Of a stretch of DNA of 64,000 nt, positions 7,923-16,832 are shown in pieces. Within the stretch, counting starts at the first letter, position 1, and the number at the start of each line of letters is the position of its first letter. The translations under genes were made by a program, and so were the position numbers. A model generated the notes under the pieces. That model was given only the letters and a program-made list of their open reading frames with translations. It ran no database searches and had not been told where the DNA came from. The stretch lies in assembly GCF_030913705.1 (NCBI RefSeq), contig NZ_CP133190.1:62001-126000 (forward strand). The letters are read 5' to 3'. This stretch comes from Anaerocolumna sp. MB42-C2 (GTDB taxonomy: Bacteria; Bacillota; Clostridia; Lachnospirales; Lachnospiraceae).

Positions 7923-8270
7923 ATGAACAAGTTTATTTTTAATGATTATTTTCATGAGCCACAGGGAAAAATTGCCAAGCGAATGCTGTTCAAAAGCGAT
8001 AATGTAATTGCCTTTATTCTAAACATTGCAAAAGGGGAAATACTACCGGGGCATACACATCTAGAATCAACCCTATTCCTGCAGGTCATGGAAGGAAATT
8101 CCAAGGTTGTCACGGATGGCAATGAAACCTCGTTGCAGGTGGGCGAGTTAATGCAGGTTGATGGGCAGGAAAGTTTGCAGGTTATAAACACCGGTGAAGA
8201 TGTCTTGCGCCTTTACGTCACAATTTCACCAATGGGTTCAGAGGCCTTTGCAACAGATGCAAATATTTAA
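7923..8270 (+). CDS. small cupin-domain protein
   Basis: A 115-residue single-domain cupin. The first cupin motif is recognisable as GEILPGHTHLEST and the second as GELMQVDGQESLQVINTG, with metal-type histidines in GHTH. Such proteins bind small ligands or metals; the function is unknown. AAAGGAGG precedes the ATG. It stands alone between feoA (divergent) and rnjA (convergent), and its promoter carries the same operator as the TetR-ABC locus at 16.9 kb. This suggests a link to whatever that ABC pair handles. Confidence 0.75.
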   Translation: MNKFIFNDYFHEPQGKIAKRMLFKSDNVIAFILNIAKGEILPGHTHLESTLFLQVMEGNSKVVTDGNETSLQVGELMQVDGQESLQVINTGEDVLRLYVTISPMGSEAFATDANI

Positions 8271-8322
8271 TAACTTATCTTTATACTTGCTATGAGATAA
8301 ACTTTTTATCGGTATTGAAAAC

Positions 8323-8339
8323 GGCTGGACTTTCCAGCC
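8323..8339. other. hairpin between cupin gene and rnjA
   Basis: GGCTGG (8323-8328) pairs with CCAGCC (8334-8339). It sits between convergent genes but neither side has a good T tract, so terminator function is uncertain. Confidence 0.3.
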
Positions 8340-8452
8340 AAAAAACGGTATTTATTTCCGGTCATTTTTAGGCAAATAAAATCCAGCACTTTTCATATGT
8401 TGATAAGCGGTTTAAGCGATTGCCTTTGAGCACTTCATTGTATTAGCTATAG

Positions 8453-10126
8453 CTAAGCTTCCATAATAATCGGTAAAATCAGTGGACTTCTCTTCAATTT
8501 CTTCCATAAAAACTCATTAAGGTCATCTTTTATCTCTGTTTTAATTTTGTTCCACTCGGTTATATTATTGCGAATACATCTATCTAAAGTTATATTTACT
8601 ACTTTCTTGGCTTCAATCATTAATTCCTCGGATTCCCTTACATAAATAAATCCACGGGATACCATATCAGGGCCTGATAGAAGTTGATTCGTTTGTTTTT
8701 GTAAAGTAAGCACAACGATGATAAGCCCATTTTCTGAGAGATGTTGTCTATCACGAATAACAATGTTTCCAACGTCTCCGACACCAAGACCGTCTACAAA
8801 AATGCCCTTAGCCGGAACCTGAGCTATAATTTTTCCCTTTTCTCCTGATAATTCCAATACATTACCGGATTCCAATACAAAAATATTTTCTTTTTTGATT
8901 CCTAAAGTCTGAACTAATTCGGCCTGAGCGGTACGATGCCTATATTCTCCATGGACAGGAATTGCATATTTAGGTTTTAGTAATGCATAAATTAATTTGA
9001 TTTCCTCTTGGCAGGCATGCCCTGAAACATGGGTATCCTGGAAAATTACATTTGCACCTTTCCTGGATAATTCATTGACTACTTTTGAAACTGCTTTTTC
9101 ATTACCAGGTATTGGTGTAGAGCTGAAAATAATCGCATCACCTGGTTTTATTGTAACCTTTTTATGGCTTGAATCGGCCATTCTGGATAGTGCAGCCATT
9201 GCTTCCCCTTGGCTTCCTGTAGTTATAAATACCAATTGTTCATCCGGATAATTCCTCATTTGTTCCACTTCAATTAACGTCTTATCCGGTATTTTTATAT
9301 ATCCTAATTCAGAAGCAACGTCTATTACATTTACCATACTTCTTCCTTGCACGATAACTTTTCTGCCAAATTTATAAGCCGTATTGATAATTTGCTGGAC
9401 ACGGTCAACATTTGATGCAAAAGTCGCAACAATAATTCGGTTTTTCTTGTTTTCCGTAAAAAGATTGTCAAAAGTTCTTGCTACCATTTTTTCTGATACT
9501 GTAAAGCCTGGTCTTTGTGCGTTGGTACTATCGCAAAGAAGAGCAAGTACGCCCTTTTTCCCAATTTCTCCAAATCTCTGCAAATCAATCGCATCCCCAA
9601 ATAAAGGAGTATAATCAATTTTAAAATCTCCTGTATGAACGATAATTCCTGCCGGAGAATAGATCGCAAGGGCAGATGCATCTGCTATACTATGGTTCGT
9701 CTTAATGAATTCAATTCTAAAAGCGCCTAAATTTATGGAACCACCGTGTTTTACAACTTTTCTTTTTGTCTTTTTTAATAAATTATGTTCTTTCAACTTG
9801 AGATCAATTAGACCTACCGTTAGTTTAGTCGCATAGATGGGTACATTTAACTCCTTTAAAATATAGGGCAGGGCACCAATGTGATCCTCGTGTCCATGTG
9901 TGATAATAAATCCTTTAACTTTCTCCTTATTTTCCATTAAATAAGTAATATCCGGTATTACTAAATCGATACCTAACATGTCATCATCCGGAAATGAAAT
10001 GCCGCAATCCACGACAATAATACTGTTTTCATATTCAAAAGCAGTGATATTCATACCAATTCTGTCTAAACCTCCAAGCGGTATGATCTTTATTTTGTTA
10101 TTTTTTATTTCTTCGTTTTTTTTCAA
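8453..10126 (-). CDS. rnj: ribonuclease J
   Basis: A 557-residue RNase J, a metallo-beta-lactamase/beta-CASP nuclease with 5'-3' exo and endo activity on RNA. The metal motif HGHEDHIGALP is near residue 76, followed by the beta-CASP region (TGSQGEAMAALSRMA) and a HGEYRHR motif characteristic of the family. The length matches RNase J1/J2. The start is TTG, with AGGAGG 9 bases upstream. The leader has a long hairpin (10185-10218). No partner RNase J gene is in the window, so J1 and J2 are not distinguished. Confidence 0.92.
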   Translation of the reverse strand: MKKNEEIKNNKIKIIPLGGLDRIGMNITAFEYENSIIVVDCGISFPDDDMLGIDLVIPDITYLMENKEKVKGFIITHGHEDHIGALPYILKELNVPIYATKLTVGLIDLKLKEHNLLKKTKRKVVKHGGSINLGAFRIEFIKTNHSIADASALAIYSPAGIIVHTGDFKIDYTPLFGDAIDLQRFGEIGKKGVLALLCDSTNAQRPGFTVSEKMVARTFDNLFTENKKNRIIVATFASNVDRVQQIINTAYKFGRKVIVQGRSMVNVIDVASELGYIKIPDKTLIEVEQMRNYPDEQLVFITTGSQGEAMAALSRMADSSHKKVTIKPGDAIIFSSTPIPGNEKAVSKVVNELSRKGANVIFQDTHVSGHACQEEIKLIYALLKPKYAIPVHGEYRHRTAQAELVQTLGIKKENIFVLESGNVLELSGEKGKIIAQVPAKGIFVDGLGVGDVGNIVIRDRQHLSENGLIIVVLTLQKQTNQLLSGPDMVSRGFIYVRESEELMIEAKKVVNITLDRCIRNNITEWNKIKTEIKDDLNEFLWKKLKRSPLILPIIMEA

Positions 10127-10184
10127 TCCTTTATTCCTCCAGTTACTATTTGAGTTTTTAAACTCTAAAAAGACTTATTTTATA

Positions 10185-10218
10185 TGGATATACTGTGCTG
10201 GAAAGCATAGTATATCCA
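10185..10218 (-). promoter_or_regulatory. long hairpin in the rnj leader
   Basis: TGGATATACT (10185-10194) pairs with AGTATATCCA (10209-10218), with an inner GCT/AGC. It lies about 60 bases before the rnj start on the same transcript. A smaller GAGTTT/AACTC hairpin lies between. RNase J transcripts could be subject to self-processing, but that is inference. The rest of 10219-10662 shows no other feature I can support. Confidence 0.45.
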
Positions 10219-10662
10219 AATTTGTACCATGATTTACCTAATCTTAATGTTTCAGTTCCCATTCATAAAAACTTCTACATATAAAACATCTGATTTATAA
10301 CAACGCTTCAACTGTTTTACTTTTATTTTTCTGGTGGCATAATTTTGGCAGGGAATTGCCGATTATAAATTAATTTACATTACTTTTCACAAAACTGTAA
10401 TATCGTTTGATAGTACAATCTTTTAAAAGCTTAGACAGGTATTGCAAAATAATTCCGGACACATTAGTGCATTTATTATAGCAGTTCTTTGTCTATAAAG
10501 TCAAATGATTTATAAAAGCAAGCTATTAAAAGATTTTTATAATATAATTATTACAATGTTAAAATCGTCTTTGAAATAATTCTTGATATAATATTGATAC
10601 ACTAAATGGGAAAGCTAATCCTATAAAATATTTTTTGATTATACTAAATTTACATTAGCATA

Positions 10663-10715
10663 TTGACAACTATCAATATCAAAGATATAATCTGAATATA
10701 GATATATTTCTATAT
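10663..10715 (+). promoter_or_regulatory. promoter and ArsR-type operator
   Basis: A consensus promoter TTGACA (10663-10668), 17 bases, TATAAT (10686-10691), followed at once by an inverted repeat ATATAGA (10696-10702) / TCTATAT (10709-10715) across the expected start site. The position fits self-repression by the ArsR protein encoded 30 bases downstream. Confidence 0.8.
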
Positions 10716-10746
10716 CATAGACAAACTTCTATGCGAGGTGATAAAA

Positions 10747-11073
10747 ATGCAATATCCATATACTGATTATGTACCAATCTTTAAAGCGCTTGCTGATGAA
10801 ACAAGACTTAAAATTGTAGAAATGTTATCCTGTGGTGAAATGTGTGCCTGCGATATATTAGAACCCTTTCAGATCACACAGCCAACATTGTCTTACCATA
10901 TGAAAATCTTAACCGAATGTGGTCTTGTTTCAGGCAGGCGTGATGGAGCCTGGATGAGGTACCGTGTGAATGAAGAAAAAGTAAATATGGTAAAAGAGAT
11001 GTGGAATTATATAACAACAGATACGCAATCCTGTATCTGTAAAGTGAAAAAGGAGGTAAATAAATGCGAATAA
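10747..11073 (+). CDS. arsR: ArsR-family metalloid-responsive repressor
   Basis: A 108-residue winged-helix ArsR/SmtB regulator. The helix region FKALADETRLKIVEML and recognition helix QITQPTLSYHMKIL are typical. The cysteines in CGEMCACDIL match the metalloid-sensing CxC of ArsR proteins. I use the ATG at 10747, six bases after GAGGTG, rather than a GTG within the ribosome site. Its 3' end overlaps the CoA-disulfide reductase start by 10 bases, so the two are translationally linked. Confidence 0.85.
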   Translation: MQYPYTDYVPIFKALADETRLKIVEMLSCGEMCACDILEPFQITQPTLSYHMKILTECGLVSGRRDGAWMRYRVNEEKVNMVKEMWNYITTDTQSCICKVKKEVNKCE

Positions 11074-12704
11074 TAATTATAGGGGCAGTAGCCGCCGGTA
11101 CCAGCGCCGCGGCCAAAGCCAGAAGAAACAATGAAGAAGCTGAAATTATTATTTATGAAAAAGATAGCTTTATCTCTTATTCCGGATGTGGTATGCCATA
11201 TTATATCGGGGGTGAAGTGGAAACGGCAGAAGAACTGACTCCAAGAAATCCGGCTTTTTTTAAGAGTAAATACAATGTAGATATTTTTATAATGCATGAG
11301 GTAATAGCGATTCATCCGGATGATAAGACAGTTATTGTCAAAAACTTATGCACCGGAGAGATGTTTACAGATCATTACGACGGGCTGATCGTTGCCACCG
11401 GAGCAAGAGCAGTAGTGCCTCCTGTTAAAGGAGCAGATAGGGAACATGTTTTTACCTTACGTAACATAGGAGATATGAATCGAATTAAAACATATATTAA
11501 CATGAAGAATCCCAGTACGGCGGTGATTGTGGGTACTGGTTTTATTGGTCTTGAAGTCTGTGAAAACTTAAAAAATCTTGGTATAGAAGTAACTCTGATG
11601 GAAAAACTGCCACAAGTCACACCCGGGTTGGACAGTGATATGGCAGTGTATGTGAAAGAACATATCGAAAAGAAAGGTGTTACAGTATTGACCGGTGTCT
11701 CTGTTAGTGAGATAACCGGTGACAGCGTAATTTTATCTGATGGGCAAGTAATAGAGGCAGAAATGGTTCTTCTCTCCACTGGGGTTCGTCCGAATACAGA
11801 GTTAGCGAAAACAGCGGGGATTGAACTTGGTGCTTCAGGAGGTATCAAAGTAAATAGTAAAATGAAAACCAGCCAAAAAGATATTTATGCATGCGGCGAT
11901 TGTATAGAGCAATTTCATGTAATAACAGGAAAACCTATTTTTCGTCCGTTAGGCTCCACTGCCAATAAAACAGGACGGATAGCAGGGGATAGTATTACAG
12001 GAGGAAACTTGGAATTTAGGGGCATTCTTGGTACCGGAATTTTCAAGATTTTTGATTTGTCAGTAGGACAGACTGGGCTTTCTGAGCGGGAAGCAACGGA
12101 GCAGGGATATGAAGTTGTCATATGCCATAATATTAAACCGGATAAGCCGGAATATATGGGCGGTCAGGAATTAATAATTAAAGGAATTGCCGATAAGACA
12201 GACGGAAGAATCCTGGGAGTTCAAATCATTGGTTCAGCGGGTGTTGATAAACGCATTGATGTATTTGTGACTGCCATTACTTTTAAAGCAAAAGCAGAGG
12301 ATTTATTCCATCTTGATTTGGCTTATGCCCCGCCTTTTTCCACCACGAAAGATCCAGTTATGTATACAGGTATGATACTTGAGAATGCGATCCATGGAGG
12401 CAGACCGCTTTTGACCGCGAAACAATTGGATAAACTAATGGCATCAGGAGAAAAATACACACTGATTGATGCCAGGGTTTCCCCGCAATATGAAAAAGAG
12501 CATGTGGAAAATGCAAAGAGTATACCTCATGCTAATTTAAGAGCTGCTGTCGAGGAATTAGATAAAGATACCATTGCAATTACTTATTGCAATAAGGGGG
12601 TTACCGGTAATGCAGCCCAGAATATTCTAATTAATAATGGATTCAAAAAGGTATACAATCTTTCCGGTGGGCATAAACAATATAAAAAATCACATAACCA
12701 ATAA
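11064..12704 (+). CDS. CoA-disulfide reductase with rhodanese domain
   Basis: A 546-residue flavoprotein of the NADH oxidase/CoA-disulfide reductase family with a C-terminal rhodanese. The N-terminal FAD motif is IIIIGAVAAGTSAA, the single redox cysteine is Cys42 in SYSGCGMPYY, and a second nucleotide-binding motif is VGTGFIGLE. The rhodanese domain starts near residue 455, with its active cysteine at about 509 in YCNKG. The family reduces CoA disulfide, CoA persulfide or polysulfide with NAD(P)H. Being coupled to an ArsR gene, it may repair thiols damaged by arsenite or handle sulfane sulfur. AAGGAGG lies before the ATG. Confidence 0.9.
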   Translation: MRIIIIGAVAAGTSAAAKARRNNEEAEIIIYEKDSFISYSGCGMPYYIGGEVETAEELTPRNPAFFKSKYNVDIFIMHEVIAIHPDDKTVIVKNLCTGEMFTDHYDGLIVATGARAVVPPVKGADREHVFTLRNIGDMNRIKTYINMKNPSTAVIVGTGFIGLEVCENLKNLGIEVTLMEKLPQVTPGLDSDMAVYVKEHIEKKGVTVLTGVSVSEITGDSVILSDGQVIEAEMVLLSTGVRPNTELAKTAGIELGASGGIKVNSKMKTSQKDIYACGDCIEQFHVITGKPIFRPLGSTANKTGRIAGDSITGGNLEFRGILGTGIFKIFDLSVGQTGLSEREATEQGYEVVICHNIKPDKPEYMGGQELIIKGIADKTDGRILGVQIIGSAGVDKRIDVFVTAITFKAKAEDLFHLDLAYAPPFSTTKDPVMYTGMILENAIHGGRPLLTAKQLDKLMASGEKYTLIDARVSPQYEKEHVENAKSIPHANLRAAVEELDKDTIAITYCNKGVTGNAAQNILINNGFKKVYNLSGGHKQYKKSHNQ

Positions 12705-12798
12705 AATCATATAACAATTGTAACAAATGGTTTTATAAATGCATACTATATGATTAAATGCTCATATGCAAATATAAAAATACAGGAGAGGTTTAAAG

Positions 12799-13146
12799 AT
12801 GGTGGATATTTTTAAAGCTTTGTCGGAGCAAAACAGATTAAGGATATTATCTTTACTGCTGGAAGATGAATTATGTGTCTGTGAAATCATTGAATCTCTT
12901 AAAATGACTCAGGCCAATGTTTCACGCCATTTAACAGACCTAAGAAAATGCGGTATATTGGAGAATTATAAACGGGCCCAATGGACGTATTATAAGATAA
13001 ACAACAGATTTATTATCGAGAATGGGGAACTTTGGTTCTATCTTAAAAAAAATCTGAAAGAACTTCCATCTTACACGGAAGATATGGAAGCCTATCAAAA
13101 ATGCAGAGCGCAGGATTTATGTAATTGTATGAAAAAACCACATTAA
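12799..13146 (+). CDS. arsR: ArsR-family arsenite repressor
   Basis: A 115-residue ArsR protein. ELCVCEI is the classic arsenite-binding Cys-x-Cys at the DNA-recognition helix, followed by MTQANVSRHLTDLRKCG. A further CNC motif lies at the C-terminus and could add a metalloid ligand. It is 22 bases upstream of the ACR3 gene and thus the most likely repressor of arsenite efflux. GGAGAGG precedes the ATG. An imperfect palindrome (ATATG...CATAT) lies in the preceding gap. Confidence 0.88.
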   Translation: MVDIFKALSEQNRLRILSLLLEDELCVCEIIESLKMTQANVSRHLTDLRKCGILENYKRAQWTYYKINNRFIIENGELWFYLKKNLKELPSYTEDMEAYQKCRAQDLCNCMKKPH

Positions 13147-13168
13147 AATTAAAGGAGTGATTGTAAGA

Positions 13169-14233
13169 ATGAGTAAAGATAAAACACAGGGAATTGGATT
13201 TTTTGAAAAATATTTAACGATTTGGGTATTACTATGTATGGTGGTTGGTGTATTAATCGGTAAATTTCTGCCTGCCGTACCAGAATTCCTGGGAAGATTT
13301 CAATATGCTCAGGTGTCAATTCCCATTGCCATATTAATCTGGCTGATGATTTATCCGATGATGATGAAAGTGGATTTTGCCAGCATCAAAAATGTAGGCA
13401 AAAATCCGAAAGGCTTATTTGTTACCTGGGTTACAAACTGGCTGATTAAACCTTTTACTATGTACGGAATCGCTGCGTTTTTCTTCTATACAATATTTAA
13501 AGCAATGATACCGGCTGATTTAGCGAAAGAATATCTAGCTGGAGCAGTACTTCTTGGTGCGGCCCCTTGTACTGCAATGGTATTTGTATGGAGCCATCTT
13601 ACCAAGGGAAACCCGGCATATACCGTAGTACAGGTGGCTACTAATGATTTGATTATTCTAATTGCGTTTACACCGATTGTAGCTTTCCTTTTGGGAGTCA
13701 GCGGAGTGACGGTACCATGGGATACTTTAATTCTTTCCGTGGTCTTATTCGTAGTAATCCCTCTGGTGGGAGGAATTTTAACCAGAGTGCTAATCACGAA
13801 AAATAAGGGGTTAGACTATTTTGAAAATAAATTTATTCCCAAGTTCAACAACGTTACAATAATCGGTTTGTTACTGACATTAATTATTATCTTTTCTTTT
13901 CAGGGTGACGTTATTTTGGAGAATCCGCTGCATATTGTTTTGATTGCAGTGCCGTTGATCATTCAGACTTTCCTTATCTTCTTTATTGCCTATATTGCTT
14001 CAAGAGTATTGAAATTACCTCACAATATTGCGGCACCTGCAGGGATGATCGGTGCATCTAATTTTTTCGAATTAGCTGTTGCAGTTGCTATTTCCTTATT
14101 TGGCTCCACATCCCCCGCAGCCCTGGCAACGATAGTAGGTGTACTCACAGAAGTACCGGTCATGCTGATTCTTGTTAAAATTGCAAATAAAACGACCCAT
14201 TGGTTTCCACATGGGAAGGTTAATCTGAAATGA
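13169..14233 (+). CDS. acr3: ACR3-family arsenite efflux transporter
   Basis: A 354-residue membrane protein with about ten hydrophobic segments. GIGFFEKYLTIWVLLCMVVG at the N-terminus and GAAPCTAMVFVWS with its conserved membrane cysteine mark the ACR3 (BASS superfamily) arsenite/H+ antiporters. I chose the internal ATG giving MSKDKTQ because family members start there; a GTG 12 bases upstream lies next to the AGGAG. It is preceded by its ArsR gene. Confidence 0.92.
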   Translation: MSKDKTQGIGFFEKYLTIWVLLCMVVGVLIGKFLPAVPEFLGRFQYAQVSIPIAILIWLMIYPMMMKVDFASIKNVGKNPKGLFVTWVTNWLIKPFTMYGIAAFFFYTIFKAMIPADLAKEYLAGAVLLGAAPCTAMVFVWSHLTKGNPAYTVVQVATNDLIILIAFTPIVAFLLGVSGVTVPWDTLILSVVLFVVIPLVGGILTRVLITKNKGLDYFENKFIPKFNNVTIIGLLLTLIIIFSFQGDVILENPLHIVLIAVPLIIQTFLIFFIAYIASRVLKLPHNIAAPAGMIGASNFFELAVAVAISLFGSTSPAALATIVGVLTEVPVMLILVKIANKTTHWFPHGKVNLK

Positions 14234-14401
14234 TAAATTAAGCTTTTAAATAGTAACTACAAAAGTTGCTTTAAGATAAGAACCCGTAGATATGAAATGT
14301 CGAATCCTCAAAACAACGCCTCAATGCTATTAATGGTGAGATTGGAAAGCCTTTAAATACTTGGTATAATACTATTACCCTAATAAAATATGAAGAACAT
14401 A

Positions 14402-14430
14402 TTGACATAAATAGATTTGAAGAATATACT
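14402..14430 (+). promoter_or_regulatory. promoter of the third arsR gene
   Basis: TTGACA (14402-14407), 17 bases, TATACT (14425-14430), 40 bases before the gene. The DNA just upstream (about 14319-14466) also stays open in one frame with the protein-like segment EIGKPLNTWYN, perhaps an old gene fragment. Confidence 0.7.
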
Positions 14431-14470
14431 GAAATTATGATATCGAAGAAAATAGATTTGAGGTGATGAA

Positions 14471-14767
14471 ATGGAACGTACGTATGCGGAAGATGCCAAG
14501 GTATTTAAGGCTTTTTGCGATGAAAACCGTTTGCAGATTCTGGAGATGCTTCGCAGTGGTGAAAAGTGTGCATGTAAACTATTGGAGAATTTAAATATAG
14601 GGCAATCTACTTTATCCCATCATATGAAAATTCTCCTTGATTCTGGTATTGTCAAAAGCCGCATCGAAGGAAAATGGACGCATTATTCCATTAATGAGGA
14701 AGGTACTGTCTATGCAAAGGAACTTTTAAATACTCTGACAACTACAAATATTACAAATGAAGTCTAA
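14471..14767 (+). CDS. arsR: ArsR-family repressor
   Basis: A 98-residue ArsR protein with GEKCACKLL (CxC sensor) and the recognition helix IGQSTLSHHMKIL. It is closer to the ArsR at 10747 than to the one at 12799. It has its own promoter. Its end overlaps a frame leading into the permease, but a terminator at 14796 separates them, so regulation of the permease may be through attenuation or a separate promoter. Confidence 0.85.
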   Translation: MERTYAEDAKVFKAFCDENRLQILEMLRSGEKCACKLLENLNIGQSTLSHHMKILLDSGIVKSRIEGKWTHYSINEEGTVYAKELLNTLTTTNITNEV

Positions 14768-14795
14768 TGTAACATATACAAAGATGAGCATGATG

Positions 14796-14820
14796 AAAAG
14801 CCATATTCGTTTGGCTTTTT
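14796..14820 (+). terminator. terminator or attenuator between arsR and permease
   Basis: AAAAGCCA (14796-14803) pairs with TGGCTTTT (14812-14819) and ends in a T tract. It lies 29 bases after the arsR stop and 62 bases before the permease start. Confidence 0.65.
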
Positions 14821-14829
14821 ATGTATTAG

Positions 14830-14853
14830 ACATATCGATTTTTATAGATATGT
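14830..14853. promoter_or_regulatory. palindrome before the permease gene
   Basis: ACATATC (14830-14836) and GATATGT (14847-14853) are inverted repeats 30 bases before the permease start. A possible ArsR operator; no clear promoter is visible around it. Confidence 0.35.
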
Positions 14854-14882
14854 TTCTAAACCTGCAGAAAGAAGGAAAGATT

Positions 14883-15896
14883 ATGCAATTATTAGAAAAT
14901 ATCTGGTTATTTTTTCAAAATCAAATACTTGGTATGAAATGGCTTAACACGCTGATTGGTAATGCACTAACTGCTGTCGGTTTGGATATAGAGGGCAGAT
15001 TGGGAGGCAGTATACAGTTTTTTATTTATGATACGGTTAAGATTTTTATACTCCTGTCCGTCCTGATTTTTTTTATTTCCTATATTCAAAGCCATTTCCC
15101 GCCGGAGAGGACAAAGAAAATACTGGGACATTTTCATGGTATTACTGCAAATTCTCTTGCGGCTTTACTCGGAACGGTTACTCCTTTCTGCTCCTGCTCA
15201 TCAATTCCGCTTTTTATAGGCTTTTCCAGTGCAGGCCTGCCGATTGGTGTTACCTTTTCCTTTCTTATTTCTTCCCCATTAGTAGATCTGGGTTCGCTGA
15301 TCCTGCTGATGAGTATTTTTGGAGGGAAAGTTGCAATTACTTACGTAATTGTGGGTCTGGTTCTTGCAGTGATAGGCGGAACCCTGATAGAGAAGCTCGG
15401 CATGGAAAAGTATGTGGAAGAGTTCGTAAAAACTGCCGGAAGTGTGGACATTGAAGCTCCGGATTTAACCCGCAGGGACCGGATTTTCTATGCAAAGGAT
15501 CAGGTAAAGGCAACAGTAAAAAAAGTTGCACCCTATATTTTTGCAGGTGTAGGTATCGGTGCGATTATACACAATCTGATTCCGGAAGCCTGGATACAAT
15601 CTATTCTCGGCAGCAATAATCCATTTTCAGTTATATTAGCAACTCTTGTTGGCGTACCAATGTATGCAGATATTTTTGGTACAATACCGGTAGCGGAGAG
15701 TTTATTCGCAAAGGGCGCCGGACTTGGAACTATACTCAGTTTTATGATGGCTGTTACTGCTTTAAGTCTGCCCTCCATGATTATGCTGCGCAAAGCCGTA
15801 AAACCTAAATTGTTAGGTGTATTCGTCAGTATTGTAACGGTTGGAATAATATTTATTGGTTATTTATTTAATGCGTTTCAATTTTTATTTATATAA
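14883..15896 (+). CDS. ArsP-like permease (COG0701)
   Basis: A 337-residue membrane protein of the DUF318/COG0701 permease family. TPFCSCSSIPLFIGFSSAGLP holds the paired cysteines known in ArsP-type organoarsenical exporters, and VGVPMYADIFGTIPVAE is the second repeat. About eight hydrophobic segments are seen. I use the ATG with GAAGGAAAG upstream; the frame is open to 14757 but that stretch contains the terminator. With the upstream ArsR and downstream redox-disulfide protein it forms a set often seen together. The substrate is inferred to be a metalloid or thiol-bound metalloid. Confidence 0.8.
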   Translation: MQLLENIWLFFQNQILGMKWLNTLIGNALTAVGLDIEGRLGGSIQFFIYDTVKIFILLSVLIFFISYIQSHFPPERTKKILGHFHGITANSLAALLGTVTPFCSCSSIPLFIGFSSAGLPIGVTFSFLISSPLVDLGSLILLMSIFGGKVAITYVIVGLVLAVIGGTLIEKLGMEKYVEEFVKTAGSVDIEAPDLTRRDRIFYAKDQVKATVKKVAPYIFAGVGIGAIIHNLIPEAWIQSILGSNNPFSVILATLVGVPMYADIFGTIPVAESLFAKGAGLGTILSFMMAVTALSLPSMIMLRKAVKPKLLGVFVSIVTVGIIFIGYLFNAFQFLFI

Positions 15897-15952
15897 GGAA
15901 GAATAGAATGAGCGTAGCTAATGGTATAAATCTTGAGGCTGCCATTCTTATA

Positions 15953-15981
15953 TTGACTGTAGACCAGCCTAATTATATATT
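15953..15981 (+). promoter_or_regulatory. promoter before the redox-disulfide gene
   Basis: TTGACT (15953-15958), 17 bases, TATATT (15976-15981), about 95 bases before the gene. Confidence 0.55.
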
Positions 15982-16074
15982 TATAAGAAGTACTGGAAGT
16001 AGCACAGAAACAGCTTAAACATAATTTAATATAGGATATAATTAAAATTAAATCATATCAAGGAGGATTTACTC

Positions 16075-16419
16075 ATGTCACTTTTTGGAAAAAAGAAAGA
16101 TGAAAATATCGGATGCTGCTGCGAGGGTGGTTGTGGTGCAAAAACTATGGAAGAAACAAGGCAGGTACAGAAAACAGGTGGCTCAGTTAAGGTTCTGGGC
16201 TCCGGATGTGCAAAGTGCAATGAACTGGAGGCAAACACAAAGGCAGCGCTTGCGCAGCTTGGTATGGATACTACGATTGATCATGTGACAGATTTTATGC
16301 AAATCGCCGCTTATGGGGTAATGAGCACCCCTGCATTGGTGGTAGACGGCAAGGTAGTAGCCTACGGAAAAGTCCTGAAGACACAGGAGGTTATTAAAAT
16401 ACTGCAGAAAGTTAGATAA
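16075..16419 (+). CDS. small redox-active disulfide protein
   Basis: A 114-residue protein ending in a thioredoxin-like domain of the TM0996/MTH895 type: VLGSGCAKCNELEANTKAAL gives the CxxC active site and MSTPALVVDGKVV the cis-proline loop. The N-terminus carries an extra cysteine cluster (CCCEGGCG, about residues 14-21) that could bind metal or metalloid. It accompanies the permease, and family members commonly do, so it may supply reducing power or carry substrate. AAGGAGG lies before the ATG. Confidence 0.85.
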   Translation: MSLFGKKKDENIGCCCEGGCGAKTMEETRQVQKTGGSVKVLGSGCAKCNELEANTKAALAQLGMDTTIDHVTDFMQIAAYGVMSTPALVVDGKVVAYGKVLKTQEVIKILQKVR

Positions 16420-16536
16420 TGCTAACAGTTTTAAACAATGTGTTTTAAGATATGAAAAGAGTAAGGTTGCAGATTTACTTTAGATGCCATATGATAAGTG
16501 ATTTAAAAGGAATATTATGAGTTATAATACTTTTCA

Positions 16537-16582
16537 TTGAAATAGTAAGGAAACATGATATAATGGGTTAGTAAACACTAAC
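16537..16582 (+). promoter_or_regulatory. orphan promoter with DtxR-type operator
   Basis: TTGAAA (16537-16542), 16 bases, TATAAT (16559-16564), then GTTAGT (16567-16572) / ACTAAC (16577-16582), a perfect palindrome over the start site. It reads into a broken frame at 16633. Confidence 0.6.
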
Positions 16583-16632
16583 TAAAATATACTGATTTTA
16601 AACTTTTATTTAAACATATAATGGAGATATTA

Positions 16633-16768
16633 ATGTTAGAAATTTGTCCGAATCAAAAATAGCTTATTAGTGATTGGAATCGCAGGAAAGGCAATCAGCC
16701 AATATCTTGTCTACAGACTTCAAAGCACGGCTGGTTATGAGGCATGTGTAGACTTTAAATGTTTCTAA
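16633..16768 (+). pseudogene. broken small reading frame under an iron-type promoter
   Basis: GGAG is followed 7 bases later by an ATG whose frame stops after nine codons (MLEICPNQK). An overlapping frame continues about 40 codons (SLLVIGIAGKAISQYL and on) to a stop at 16768. A single frameshift could join them. I do not recognise the product. An inverted repeat GTCTACA (16709-16715) / TGTAGAC (16747-16753) lies inside. Confidence 0.3.
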
Positions 16769-16832
16769 CCGGATCGTTAAATGTTAATTGATTAAGTGGA
16801 ATAAGATTCATGAAAAATACACCATATTTTAC

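Noticed and set aside
14757..14882. N-terminal extension of the permease as real protein
   Set aside because: It runs through a terminator hairpin, lacks a ribosome site and the family begins near the internal ATG.
16709..16753. GTCTACA/TGTAGAC hairpin as a riboswitch
   Set aside because: Only one 7-bp stem with a long unstructured loop; no match to a known aptamer that I can recognise.
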